Shown here piece by piece: positions 7,990-15,751 of a stretch of DNA of 64,000 bases. A program made the position numbers and the translations under genes. The stretch is from Pyxidicoccus parkwaysis (GTDB lineage: Bacteria; Myxococcota; Myxococcia; Myxococcales; Myxococcaceae), in assembly GCF_017301735.1 (NCBI RefSeq), contig NZ_CP071090.1, forward strand, positions 682,001 to 746,000, read 5' to 3'. Below the pieces are notes generated by a model. That model was not told the origin of the DNA and did not search any database. It saw only the letters and a list, made by a program, of their open reading frames with translations. Numbering within the stretch: position 1 is the first letter of the stretch; every line of letters starts with the position of its first letter.

Positions 7990-9903
7990 ATGCGTACTTC
8001 GAGCTTTCGCGTGCTGAACGCGGCCCTGAGTGGGTGGCTGGTGGGCCTGCTCGCCGTGGGTCCCGCGGCGGCACAGACCTCCATGCCCTCGCGGTTGGTG
8101 CCCCGGGCGCTGTCCGGCGCCTCCACGGCTCCCACGGTGACGGTGGTGGCCATTGCGCTGGACGCGGCGGCCCGCACCGAGTCGGTCCGGCTGACGCACT
8201 TCGCGGAGCAGGCGGTGGCGCGCTCCGGCCGGCTGGAGCTGGTGCGGCTGGCGGACGCGCTGGACACGGCCGGGCGCCGTGAGCGCGAGGCCGGCGCGAA
8301 TGAGGCCGCCGCCGCGATGAAGGAGGGCCAGCGCGCCTACGACGAGCTGGACACGCAGCAGGCGCTCCAGCAGTTCGACAAGGCGGTGCGTGCCTACGAG
8401 GCGGGAGATTTGTCCCTGCACTTCGGCGAGCTGTCGCGCGCGCGGGTGATGAAGGCGGCCTCGCAGGTGGCCAACGGGGAGAACACGGCGGCGCAGCTCG
8501 AAATCCGCGCGGTGCTGGCGGTGGACCCGCGGGCGCAATTCTCCCCCAACTACTTCCCGCCGGACGAGATGGCCTTCGTGGAGAAGGAGCGCAAGGCCTC
8601 GCTCGCCAGCACGAGGACGTCGCTGACGGTGCACACGGAGCCGGTGCCCGCGCAGGTGTACGTGGACGGCCAGTTCCGCGGCGTGTCGCCGGTGTCGCTG
8701 ACGGACCTGTCGCCCGCGGACCACTACGTGACGGCGGTGGCGCCGGGCTTCTCGCTGGCGCAGCGCCGGGCGCGCGAGGGCGAGACGACGCTCACGCTGA
8801 AGCCGGTGGCGGCGCAGAAGGCGCTGCAGATGGCCACCGAGGCGGCGGCGCGCAAGCCGGAGAGCCCGGAGCGCGACAAGGCCCTGCGCGAGCTGGGGGC
8901 GCTGGCCGGCGTGAATCAGGTGCTGGCGCTCATGGTGCGGGGTGGGGCGGGGGCGGGGCCGCTGGACGTGACGGGGCTGCGCCTGGAAGTGACGGACGGG
9001 CACAACGCGGCGTACGCGCTGGCCCAGGTGCCGCGCGGTGAGGGCATGGCCGCGGGCTCGGAGGCGCTGCTGGCGGGGCTGGTGGCCGCGGACGCTCCGC
9101 GCCAGGGCGGCAAGCCGGTGACGCACTTCTCGGGCGGCGCCAGCGCCACGCGCCGCACGGTGGGCTACGTGCTGATGGCCACGGGCGTGGCCATGCTGGC
9201 CGGCGGCATCTACTTCGGCATGGAGGCCTCCGCGAAGGAGGACGACTTCCGCCGCACGCCGCAGACCAGCCCGCGCGCGCAGGACCTCAAGGACACGGGC
9301 AAGACGTACGCGCTGGTGGCGGACATCGGCGTCATCGCGGGCCTGGCGTCCGCGGGCCTGGGTGCGTACTTCGCCTTCGCGGGCGGTGGAAGCAGCGGCG
9401 GCGGCAAGGCCCCCGCGCACGTGACTCCCGCCGAGCCCGCGCGCACGCCTCCACCTGCGCGTACGCCTCCGCCCGCGCGTACTCCGCCGCAGGACACGAA
9501 GCGCGAGGCGCTGCCCATGCCGCCTCCGCCCTCGGGCACGAAGCCCAAGAGCGAGTCGCTGCCCATGCCGCCTCCGCCGGCCCCGAAGGCCACGACTCCC
9601 GCCGCCAAGGAGGAGCCGCCCGCTCCCGCCCCGTCGCGCACGGACAGCAAGCGCGCACAGGAGGAGGCACGCCAGCGTGAAGAGGAGCTGCGCCAGCGCC
9701 GTGAAGAGGTGGAGCGCCAGCGCCGCGAGCTGGAGGAGCAGCGCAAGAAGGACGAGGAGTCCGCCGCGAAGCGTGAAGAGGAGGCCAAGCGCCAGCGCGA
9801 GGAGGAGGCGAAGCGCAAGCGTGAGGAGGAGGAGCGGCGGAAGAAGGAAGAAGAGAAGAAGAAGAAGCCTTCCCTCGACGAAGACGACCTCCGGAACTAC
9901 TAG
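7990..9903 (+). CDS. PEGA-domain envelope protein with proline-rich and charged coiled-coil tail
   Basis: I chose the ATG at 7990, with AGGGTG about 10 nt upstream and an immediate signal peptide (VGLLAVGPAAAQ); ATG 7960 is a less likely alternative. The 637 residues have a helical N-terminal part, a PEGA domain at about 212-280 (VYVDGQFRGVSPVSL), and two hydrophobic segments near 393-412 and 433-460. A proline-rich linker follows with ARTPPP in tandem and LPMPPPP twice, then a Glu/Arg/Lys coiled coil ending in DDLRNY. PEGA modules are surface or periplasmic interaction domains common in myxobacteria. Role unknown, probably envelope scaffolding. Confidence 0.85.
   Translation: MRTSSFRVLNAALSGWLVGLLAVGPAAAQTSMPSRLVPRALSGASTAPTVTVVAIALDAAARTESVRLTHFAEQAVARSGRLELVRLADALDTAGRREREAGANEAAAAMKEGQRAYDELDTQQALQQFDKAVRAYEAGDLSLHFGELSRARVMKAASQVANGENTAAQLEIRAVLAVDPRAQFSPNYFPPDEMAFVEKERKASLASTRTSLTVHTEPVPAQVYVDGQFRGVSPVSLTDLSPADHYVTAVAPGFSLAQRRAREGETTLTLKPVAAQKALQMATEAAARKPESPERDKALRELGALAGVNQVLALMVRGGAGAGPLDVTGLRLEVTDGHNAAYALAQVPRGEGMAAGSEALLAGLVAADAPRQGGKPVTHFSGGASATRRTVGYVLMATGVAMLAGGIYFGMEASAKEDDFRRTPQTSPRAQDLKDTGKTYALVADIGVIAGLASAGLGAYFAFAGGGSSGGGKAPAHVTPAEPARTPPPARTPPPARTPPQDTKREALPMPPPPSGTKPKSESLPMPPPPAPKATTPAAKEEPPAPAPSRTDSKRAQEEARQREEELRQRREEVERQRRELEEQRKKDEESAAKREEEAKRQREEEAKRKREEEERRKKEEEKKKKPSLDEDDLRNY
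9435..9495 (+). repeat. Proline-rich ARTPPP repeats within the PEGA protein
   Basis: Three near-identical in-frame copies of an 18-bp unit encode ARTPPP, followed downstream by two LPMPPPP blocks. Synonymous third-base differences between copies suggest selection for the peptide. Confidence 0.7.
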
Positions 9904-9905
9904 CC

Positions 9906-10166
9906 ATGCGCCGTCACATGCGTACTCTCGTTCCGCTCGTGGCCCTGTCCCTGGGGCTGTCCGCGTGCAGCCTGCTCCTCGACTTCGACGAGGAGGGGCA
10001 GCCCTGCGACGAGCGCAATCAATGCCTGCCGGGCTACGTCTGCAAGGATGACGCGTGCGTCTCCGACGGCTCCGCCACCGGCGATGCCGGCACGCGCACG
10101 GACGCTGGCACCGGCACGGATGCCGGCACGGGTGGTGACGCCGGCACCGACGCGGGCCTTCCCTGA
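9906..10166 (+). CDS. Small lipoprotein with Cys-rich head and Asp/Ala/Gly/Thr repeat tail
   Basis: 86 residues, 2 bp after the PEGA gene and probably co-transcribed. The signal peptide ends in a lipobox LSAC. Four cysteines follow (PCDERNQC, YVCKDDAC), a spacing common in myxobacterial lipoproteins. The C-terminus is a run of DAGT-like tetrapeptides, probably a flexible surface stalk. Function unknown. Confidence 0.8.
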   Translation: MRRHMRTLVPLVALSLGLSACSLLLDFDEEGQPCDERNQCLPGYVCKDDACVSDGSATGDAGTRTDAGTGTDAGTGGDAGTDAGLP

Positions 10167-10174
10167 CGCCCCCG

Positions 10175-10207
10175 CGCGGGACGGGACTTTCTACAGTCCC
10201 TCCCGCG
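10175..10207 (+). terminator. Strong hairpin after the small lipoprotein gene
   Basis: CGCGGG and GGGACT (10175-10188) pair with AGTCCC and CCCGCG (10195-10207) around a 6-nt loop, with a small internal loop. It begins 8 bp after a stop codon. There is no T tract, so it may stabilise the 3' end or work with another termination mechanism. Confidence 0.55.
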
Positions 10208-10376
10208 TGTCCCCGGGGCCGCGCCGTGTCCCGAGGGCCACGGCTGCCCGCCTGCCCGGATGTGTGCGCAACCCCTCATTCCGAGGGGATACCGATGCGC
10301 GACGTCCGTCCCCGCCCGGACGCGGTGTGGTTGGCATCCTCCGTGCTCTGTGGCGTGCCCAGGAGGCAACATCGAC

Positions 10377-11357
10377 ATGGGCAAGCGCGTCGGAGTTCTG
10401 ATGGGTGGCTGGGGCGAGGAGCGGGAGATTTCGCTCAAGACGGGGGAGGCCGTGGTGGGGGCCCTGGAGTCCCGTGGCCACCAGGTCACCCGCATCTTCG
10501 CCGGCCCCGGACTGGACAGGGCCCTGCGCGCCGCCGAGCTGGACGTGGCCTTCATCGCGCTGCACGGGCGCATGGGTGAGGACGGCCGCGTGCAGGGCCT
10601 CCTGGAGCTGCTGGAGCTGCCGTACACCGGCTCGGGCGTGCTCGCCTCCGCGCTGGCCATGGACAAGCCCATGGCGAAGAAGCTCTTCCGGCTGCACAAC
10701 CTGCCCACGCCCCAGGGCTACCGCGTGGGCCGCGACGACGCGGCGCGCGCGCTGGAGCTGCACGGCGACCTCGGCTTTCCCTGCGTGGTGAAGCCCGCGT
10801 GCGGCGGCTCCTCCGTGGGGCTCGCGCTGGTGCACGAGCCGGGCGAGCTCGCGCCGGCGGTGGCGCAGGCGTGCCGCTTCGGCGGCTCGGCGCTGGTGGA
10901 GCGCTTCGTGGCGGGCCGCGAGGTGACGGTGGGCATCCTCGGCGACAAGGTGCTGGGCAGCTGCGAGATTGCCACCCCGCGCCAGGGCTTCGACTACGAC
11001 GCGAAGTACAAGGGCGGCTCGCGCTACTTCGTCCCGCCCCGCCTGTCGCCGACGCGCGTGGCCAACGTGGAGTCGCTGGCCCTGGCCGCGTACCGCGCGC
11101 TGGGCTGCCGCGGCTACGGCCGGGTGGACCTGCTGTGCTCGGACACGGAGAACGACGTGGTGCTGGAGGTGAACACGCTGCCCGGCTTCACCCCCTCCAG
11201 CCTGTTGCCCAAGATTGCCGCCCAGGCCGGCCTGGAGTTCGCGGAGCTCACCGAGCGCATTCTCGCGCTGGCCACCCGCGACGAGGCCGGCATCACCGAG
11301 GCCCCCGCCGTCGCCCCCGTCCCGGCCCCCGAGGAGCCCCGCCGCGCCGTGAGCTGA
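10377..11357 (+). CDS. ddl: D-alanine--D-alanine ligase
   Basis: ATG at 10377 is preceded by AGGAGG at 10361-10366, giving 326 residues. It shows the ATP-grasp ligase pattern: GGWGEEREISLKTG at the N-terminus, ALHGRMGEDG, GSGVLASALAMDK, VVKPACGGSSVG, a Tyr-Asp-Ala-Lys loop (FDYDAKY), and the C-terminal metal site with LEVNTLPGFTPSSLLP. It joins two D-alanines for the peptidoglycan stem peptide in the cytoplasm. Here it stands outside an mur/fts cluster. Confidence 0.95.
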   Translation: MGKRVGVLMGGWGEEREISLKTGEAVVGALESRGHQVTRIFAGPGLDRALRAAELDVAFIALHGRMGEDGRVQGLLELLELPYTGSGVLASALAMDKPMAKKLFRLHNLPTPQGYRVGRDDAARALELHGDLGFPCVVKPACGGSSVGLALVHEPGELAPAVAQACRFGGSALVERFVAGREVTVGILGDKVLGSCEIATPRQGFDYDAKYKGGSRYFVPPRLSPTRVANVESLALAAYRALGCRGYGRVDLLCSDTENDVVLEVNTLPGFTPSSLLPKIAAQAGLEFAELTERILALATRDEAGITEAPAVAPVPAPEEPRRAVS

Positions 11358-11453
11358 CCCGTCGGGTTGGGCCCCCTACCGGCGCCACCTGAAGCCCCGG
11401 CGCCGGCCCAGCAGCCCCGTGAGATGGCTGTAACGCGGTGTGTCGGTTTCCCG

Positions 11454-11468
11454 TGAACGGAACGTTCA
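11454..11468. promoter_or_regulatory. Perfect palindrome upstream of the glycosyltransferase promoter, candidate operator
   Basis: TGAACG-GAA-CGTTCA is a perfect 6+3+6 inverted repeat ending 15 bp before the -35 element, a position suited to an activator or repressor. The cognate regulator is unknown. Confidence 0.5.
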
Positions 11469-11483
11469 AATCCGGGGAATAGT

Positions 11484-11512
11484 TTGACACGACCTTGACG
11501 CATCCCTATTGT
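11484..11512 (+). promoter_or_regulatory. Sigma70-type promoter for the GT2 gene
   Basis: TTGACA at 11484-11489 and TATTGT at 11507-11512 are separated by 17 bp. This is an unusually good match to the housekeeping consensus in such GC-rich DNA. Transcription would start near 11519. Confidence 0.75.
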
Positions 11513-11682
11513 CCGGCGCCGATCATTCCCGGAAGATTAAAACCTCGTCTTTTCGGGCACATACGGAGCGGGGGCTCACCAGACCCATCTGGCGGCTGTC
11601 AGCGTGAGACGGGTGCCGGTGCCGCCGTGCAGGGCAGGACCGCTGGCCACGGGGGCCGAGCGGGAGGGGCTGAGCGTCACCG

Positions 11683-13209
11683 ATGACCACCGTCGAGATC
11701 ATCTTCCTGGGCGTCTATTTCAGCGTCCTGTGCGTGCTGGCGGTCTACGGCTCGCACCGGTACCGGATGGCGTTCCTGTATTACCGGCACAAGTTCAAGC
11801 TGCCGACGCCGAAGGGCCCGCTCGAGGCGCTCCCACGCGTAACCATCCAGCTGCCCATCTTCAACGAGATGTACGTGGTGGAGCGCCTGGTGGAGTCGGT
11901 CTGCCGCATCGACTACCCGCGCGACCTGCTGGAAATCCAGGTCCTCGACGACTCGACGGATGAGACGTGTGGCATCGCCCGCGCGTGCGTGGAGCGCCAT
12001 CGCCAGAAGGGCCACGACATCGTCTACATCCACCGCACCAACCGCCAGGGCTTCAAGGCGGGCGCGCTGGAGAACGGCCTGAAGCTGGCCAAGGGCGAGT
12101 ACGTCGCGGTGTTCGACGCGGACTTCGTGCCCAGCCCGGACTTCCTGCTGCGCACGGTGCCGTTCTTCGCGGACGACAAGGTGGGCATGGTGCAGGTGCG
12201 CTGGGGCCACCTCAACCGTGACTTCTCCATCCTGACGCAGGCGCAGAGCATCTTCCTGGACGGGCACTTCATCATCGAGCACACGGCCCGCAACCGCTCC
12301 GGCTGCTTCTTCAACTTCAACGGCACGGCGGGCATCTGGCGCCGGAGCACCATCTCCGACGCGGGCGGCTGGCAGCACGACACGCTCACCGAGGACCTGG
12401 ACCTGAGCTACCGCGCGCAGCTCAAGGGCTGGCAGTTCATCTTCCTGCCCGAGGTCATCTCCCCGGCCGAGGTGCCGGTGGACATGAACGCCTTCAAGAG
12501 CCAGCAGCACCGCTGGGCGAAGGGCTCCATCCAGACGGCGAAGAAGCTGCTGCCCACGATTCTCAAGAGCGACCTGCCCATGGCGGTGAAGCGGGAGGCC
12601 TTCTTCCACCTCACCAACAACATGGCCTACCTGCTGATGGTGCTCCTGTCCGTGCTGATGCCCATCAGCATGGTGGTGCGCTTCCAGCACGGCCTGTACG
12701 GCACGCTGTTCCTGGACCTGCCCTTCTTCATCAGCGCCACCGCCAGCGTCTGCGTGTTCTACGTGGCCGCGCAGCGGGAGATGGGCGTGAAGGGGTGGGC
12801 GCGGGTGAAGTACCTGCCCTTCCTGATGAGCCTGGGCATCGGCCTCGCCATCAACAACGCGAAGGCGGTGCTGGAGGCGCTGCTCAACCAGCAGTCCGGC
12901 TTCGCGCGCACGCCGAAGACGGGCGCCGAGGGCAAGAAGGCCGTCACGGTGAAGAAGACCTACCGCGGCAGCAAGACGCTGATGCCGGTGGTGGAGCTGC
13001 TCTTCGCGGCGTACTTCACAGGCGCGCTCTGGTTCGCCATCGACGCGCGCATCTACACGTCGGTGCCCTTCATCATCCTGTTCCAGGCGGGCTTCCTGTA
13101 TGTGGGCGTGTCCAGCCTGCTGCAGGGCCTGTCCGGCCGGCTGAAGCTGGCGGACGCCGCCCCGGCGGTGAACGCCCCCGGTGGCGAGCAGCCGCGCCGC
13201 GCGGCCTGA
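11683..13209 (+). CDS. Membrane family 2 glycosyltransferase, CslA/BcsA-like
   Basis: 508 residues: an N-terminal membrane helix (about 5-25), a cytosolic GT-A domain (50-290), then at least four C-terminal membrane helices. The processive GT2 motifs are present: LDDSTD around Asp89-Asp90, DAD at 145-147, TED at 236-238 and QQHRW at 274-278. Such enzymes polymerise and export beta-linked polysaccharide. The sequence is closer to the CslA glucomannan-synthase type than to cellulose synthase, since there is no PilZ domain. It is monocistronic, with its own promoter and a strong terminator. Product unknown; exopolysaccharide is a fair inference. Confidence 0.87.
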   Translation: MTTVEIIFLGVYFSVLCVLAVYGSHRYRMAFLYYRHKFKLPTPKGPLEALPRVTIQLPIFNEMYVVERLVESVCRIDYPRDLLEIQVLDDSTDETCGIARACVERHRQKGHDIVYIHRTNRQGFKAGALENGLKLAKGEYVAVFDADFVPSPDFLLRTVPFFADDKVGMVQVRWGHLNRDFSILTQAQSIFLDGHFIIEHTARNRSGCFFNFNGTAGIWRRSTISDAGGWQHDTLTEDLDLSYRAQLKGWQFIFLPEVISPAEVPVDMNAFKSQQHRWAKGSIQTAKKLLPTILKSDLPMAVKREAFFHLTNNMAYLLMVLLSVLMPISMVVRFQHGLYGTLFLDLPFFISATASVCVFYVAAQREMGVKGWARVKYLPFLMSLGIGLAINNAKAVLEALLNQQSGFARTPKTGAEGKKAVTVKKTYRGSKTLMPVVELLFAAYFTGALWFAIDARIYTSVPFIILFQAGFLYVGVSSLLQGLSGRLKLADAAPAVNAPGGEQPRRAA

Positions 13210-13231
13210 CGCGACGCTCGCTCGGAGCGAA

Positions 13232-13264
13232 AAGGGGTGGGGCCTTCATCGGGCTCCGCCCCTT
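13232..13264. terminator. Bidirectional terminator between convergent genes
   Basis: A 13-bp stem (13232-13244 with 13252-13264, two G-U wobbles) surrounds a 7-nt loop. Read on the minus strand it is followed by TTTTCGC. It serves the convergent glycosyltransferase and lipoprotein genes. Confidence 0.75.
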
Positions 13265-13318
13265 CGTCGTTTCAGGGGGCACGCCGGGCATGCCGCGCGG
13301 TGGTGCGCCCGCGCCTTC

Positions 13319-13843
13319 TCAGCGGCCCGCGTCGGGCTCGCCGCGCAGCAGCACCTGACGCAGCCGCACGGCGGGCGCGCCGGCGGGGGCGGTGCGGCAG
13401 CCCTCGTCGATGGAGGTGCTGGCGGCGGAGCGCAGCGTGAGGCCCGCGTCACCGCACACCTCCACCTCGGTGGGGAAGGTGACGGGGCAGGGCGCGCCGG
13501 AGCTGGTGAAGCCCGTGGCGTGCGTCTGGCCCACGAAGCCCTCGGGTGTTCGCTGGAGGACGATGGTGGCGGTGCTCGCGTCGGGCGCGTCGGTGCCGCC
13601 GTCCGCGTGGGCGCGTACGACGGAGAGTGACAGCGTGCCGCCGTCGTCCTCGCCGTGGTAGCGGAACGCGGGGTTTTCCGCGTGGAAGTACTCGCCTGCC
13701 TGGTTGCTCTCACAGCCGGGCGGCACCCGGATGGGAGGCGGAGGTGGGACCTGCGCCTCCGTGCGCGGAGGCGTCTTGGCGGGGCACGCCGTGAGGGAGA
13801 GGACACTGAGGCCGACTGCCAGTGAGGACAGGACGCGGTGCAT
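13319..13843 (-). CDS. Putative lipoprotein, function unknown
   Basis: Start taken at the ATG at 13843, which opens a signal peptide ending in lipobox LTAC; the frame upstream of it is not protein-like. The 174-residue product has a proline-rich stretch (VPPPPPIRVPP), one conserved-looking Cys/Gly-rich beta region and a C-terminus ending GEPDAGR. No family recognised. It converges on the glycosyltransferase and is divergent from the PEGA gene at 13927. Confidence 0.72.
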   Translation of the reverse strand: MHRVLSSLAVGLSVLSLTACPAKTPPRTEAQVPPPPPIRVPPGCESNQAGEYFHAENPAFRYHGEDDGGTLSLSVVRAHADGGTDAPDASTATIVLQRTPEGFVGQTHATGFTSSGAPCPVTFPTEVEVCGDAGLTLRSAASTSIDEGCRTAPAGAPAVRLRQVLLRGEPDAGR

Positions 13844-13926
13844 GGGGCGCGGATATTCGCCCAACCGCACGGCATGCGGGACTCTGTTTGATTCCCCTGG
13901 GATGACTCTCTAACCTTCGGTCCGTC

Positions 13927-15009
13927 ATGAGCCCTCACCGACTCGTCCTCTTCGCCCTGGTGACCGTCCTGGCGGCACCGTCCTCGGCCTTCGCGCAGGA
14001 CGATGACCTCCTTGCTCCCCTCACCCCTCAGTCGAAGGCCGCCAAGACGAAGGCCGGCAAGACGAAGGTGGTGAAGAAGAAGCCCGCGCGCGAGAAGCCC
14101 GCGAAGGTGACGAAGAAGCCCGCGCGCACGAAGAGCGGCGCGACGGCTCGCGGCGGCAAGGCGAGCAAGAAGCCCGTGGAGCCGGTGGAGGACGAGCTGC
14201 TGGCGCCGCTGGCGCCCCAGAAGACGCAGCTGATGGTGCGCATCACCGGCGGCGTGCGCGGGGCGAAGCTGCAGGTGGACGGCAAGGACTCCGGCACGCT
14301 GAGCGCCGCGCCCGTCCCCGTGGAGCTGGCGGCGGGTGAGCACCTGCTGGTGGTCCGCAAGCCGGGCTATGCCGAGTACACGCGGCGCATCGACGTGGCG
14401 GAGGGCTCGCAGCAGGAAATCTCCGTGTCGCTGGACGCCACCATGGGCTTCGCCAACCTGACGGCGGACGTGCCCGAGACGGTGGTGCTGGTGGACGGCG
14501 ACGAGGTGGGGCCGGTGCCGCAGGCCAACGTGATGCTCAAGCCGGGCTCGCGTGAAATCGAGTTCCGCGCGCCGGGCTTCAAGCCGGACGTGCACAACAT
14601 CACCGTCTTCGCCGGTCGCAGCTACTCGGTGGAGGGCACGCTGCGGCCCCTGGTGGACGCGTCGGTGGCGAGCGCGGACACGCCGAGGAAGCCGGCGCTG
14701 GACCCGGCCAGCAAGCCGCAGACGTCGCCCGACCTGGGGCTCGGGCAGGACAGGGAGCCGGACACGGAGCTGAGCTCCGGCAAGCCCTGGTACGGCCGCT
14801 GGTACGTGTGGGCCGGCGTGGGCGCGGTGGTGGCCGCGGGCACGGTGGGCGCGGTGATGGCCACCAAGGGCGAGAGCGCCTCGCCGCTGGACCCGAACCG
14901 CGACGTGTGCGGCGGCACCTGCGACGCCGTGCTGCAGGGCGCGCGGCCCGTGCGCGGCGGTGGCTCGGCGGGGGGCTTGCGCATCCCCGCTCACGCCTTC
15001 CGGTTCTGA
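13927..15009 (+). CDS. Exported protein with Lys-rich linker and two PEGA-like domains
   Basis: 360 residues with a signal peptide (LAAPSSAFAQ), then DDDLLAPLTPQ, a Lys/Ala/Pro-rich disordered stretch (about 37-85) and a second EDELLAPLAPQ block. Two PEGA-like repeats follow (about 98-165 and 166-240; LQVDGKDSG, VLVDGDEVGP). A hydrophobic segment lies near 295-315. The duplicated LLAPLxPQ motif bracketing the basic linker is unusual and could be a docking motif. No Shine-Dalgarno is visible; TAACCT at 13911-13916 lies very close to the ATG. Confidence 0.82.
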   Translation: MSPHRLVLFALVTVLAAPSSAFAQDDDLLAPLTPQSKAAKTKAGKTKVVKKKPAREKPAKVTKKPARTKSGATARGGKASKKPVEPVEDELLAPLAPQKTQLMVRITGGVRGAKLQVDGKDSGTLSAAPVPVELAAGEHLLVVRKPGYAEYTRRIDVAEGSQQEISVSLDATMGFANLTADVPETVVLVDGDEVGPVPQANVMLKPGSREIEFRAPGFKPDVHNITVFAGRSYSVEGTLRPLVDASVASADTPRKPALDPASKPQTSPDLGLGQDREPDTELSSGKPWYGRWYVWAGVGAVVAAGTVGAVMATKGESASPLDPNRDVCGGTCDAVLQGARPVRGGGSAGGLRIPAHAFRF

Positions 15010-15017
15010 CCTTCCGC

Positions 15018-15050
15018 GAGGCCCTCCCTGCTCGACGGGGACGGGGCCTC
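15018..15050. terminator. Hairpin between convergent PEGA and lipoprotein genes
   Basis: GAGGCCC (15018-15024) pairs exactly with GGGCCTC (15044-15050), followed by CTGTCTTCGTT. It starts 8 bp after the PEGA-gene stop. Confidence 0.5.
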
Positions 15051-15116
15051 CTGTCTTCGTTCAGCCTCGAAGGCGCTGCGCCGCCCGCGCTCCCATGAGA
15101 GCGACGGGCTTGTGGC

Positions 15117-15707
15117 TCACTGACCCCGCAGGTCGTCGTCGGACCCGGGGCGCGAGTCCGGCGCGAGCACGAGGTACACGTCGCTCACGCGGCCCACGCC
15201 CCAGTAGTCGAGCGCGGTGGCGCGGACCTGGAAGGGCTCGGACTCGGGCAGCAGGTCCGTGAGGTCCACCTCGCCGGGCTCGAAGCTGAAGGCGCGGCGC
15301 CCGAGGCTGTCGACCTGCTCCTTGCCCAGGTGGACGCCCTCGGTGAAGCCCACCACGGCGGTGCGCACCACCTTGCCCTTCGCGTCCAGCACCTCCAGCA
15401 GCATGAAGTTGTCCACGGAGATGCCCAGCGTGGCTCGGGCATCTCCGTAGAGGCGCGCCCGGGCGCCCTCCAGCTTCAGCAGGGGCGTCTGGCCTGTCGT
15501 CACGATGCGCGGGATGCGCTCGCCCTCGCCGGTGTCGATTTCCAGGTCGTCGCGCCGCTTCTCGAATGTCTCCGTCTCCTGGGCGGGAGTGTCCAGCAGG
15601 AGCCGTACGGAGCGGGGAGCAGCGGGCGTGGCGGGGGAGGTGGGGACGTGCCGCGCACAGGCCACCAACCCCCAGGCGGCGGCCAGGACGAGCGTTCGAG
15701 AGTGCAT
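15117..15707 (-). CDS. Putative lipoprotein, function unknown
   Basis: Start at ATG 15707; the signal peptide ends at lipobox LVAC. The 196-residue mature part is mostly beta-rich (for example LLEVLDAKGKVVRTAVVGF) and resembles an extracellular beta-sandwich, but I recognise no family. It is divergent from the M1 peptidase, and its promoter lies in the shared 44-bp gap. Confidence 0.72.
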   Translation of the reverse strand: MHSRTLVLAAAWGLVACARHVPTSPATPAAPRSVRLLLDTPAQETETFEKRRDDLEIDTGEGERIPRIVTTGQTPLLKLEGARARLYGDARATLGISVDNFMLLEVLDAKGKVVRTAVVGFTEGVHLGKEQVDSLGRRAFSFEPGEVDLTDLLPESEPFQVRATALDYWGVGRVSDVYLVLAPDSRPGSDDDLRGQ

Positions 15708-15717
15708 GCACCCCCAG

Positions 15718-15746
15718 GGTAGACGAGCAGTGGTGGCGCCGGTCAA
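15718..15746 (-). promoter_or_regulatory. Candidate promoter for the lipoprotein gene at 15707
   Basis: On the minus strand TTGACC (15746-15741) and TCTACC (15723-15718) are 17 bp apart and lie 10 bp before the ATG. The -35 is close to consensus; the -10 matches only partly. The element sits almost against the start of the divergent peptidase gene. Confidence 0.5.
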
Positions 15747-15751
15747 TTAGC

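Larger units (their letters stand above)
11358..11682 (+). other. 325-bp intergenic region carrying promoter, palindrome and long leader
   Basis: After ddl there is about 95 bp without visible structure, then a 15-bp palindrome (11454-11468), a sigma70-type promoter (11484-11512) and roughly 165 nt of untranslated leader. The leader contains a perfect CCAGA/TCTGG hairpin at 11579-11592. I could not match it to a known riboswitch consensus, including the GEMM c-di-GMP type. A GGAGGGG ribosome-binding site precedes the glycosyltransferase ATG. Confidence 0.5.

Noticed and set aside
11519..11682. Possible c-di-GMP (GEMM) riboswitch in the glycosyltransferase leader
   Set aside because: The conserved GEMM core sequences are absent; only a short simple hairpin can be shown.
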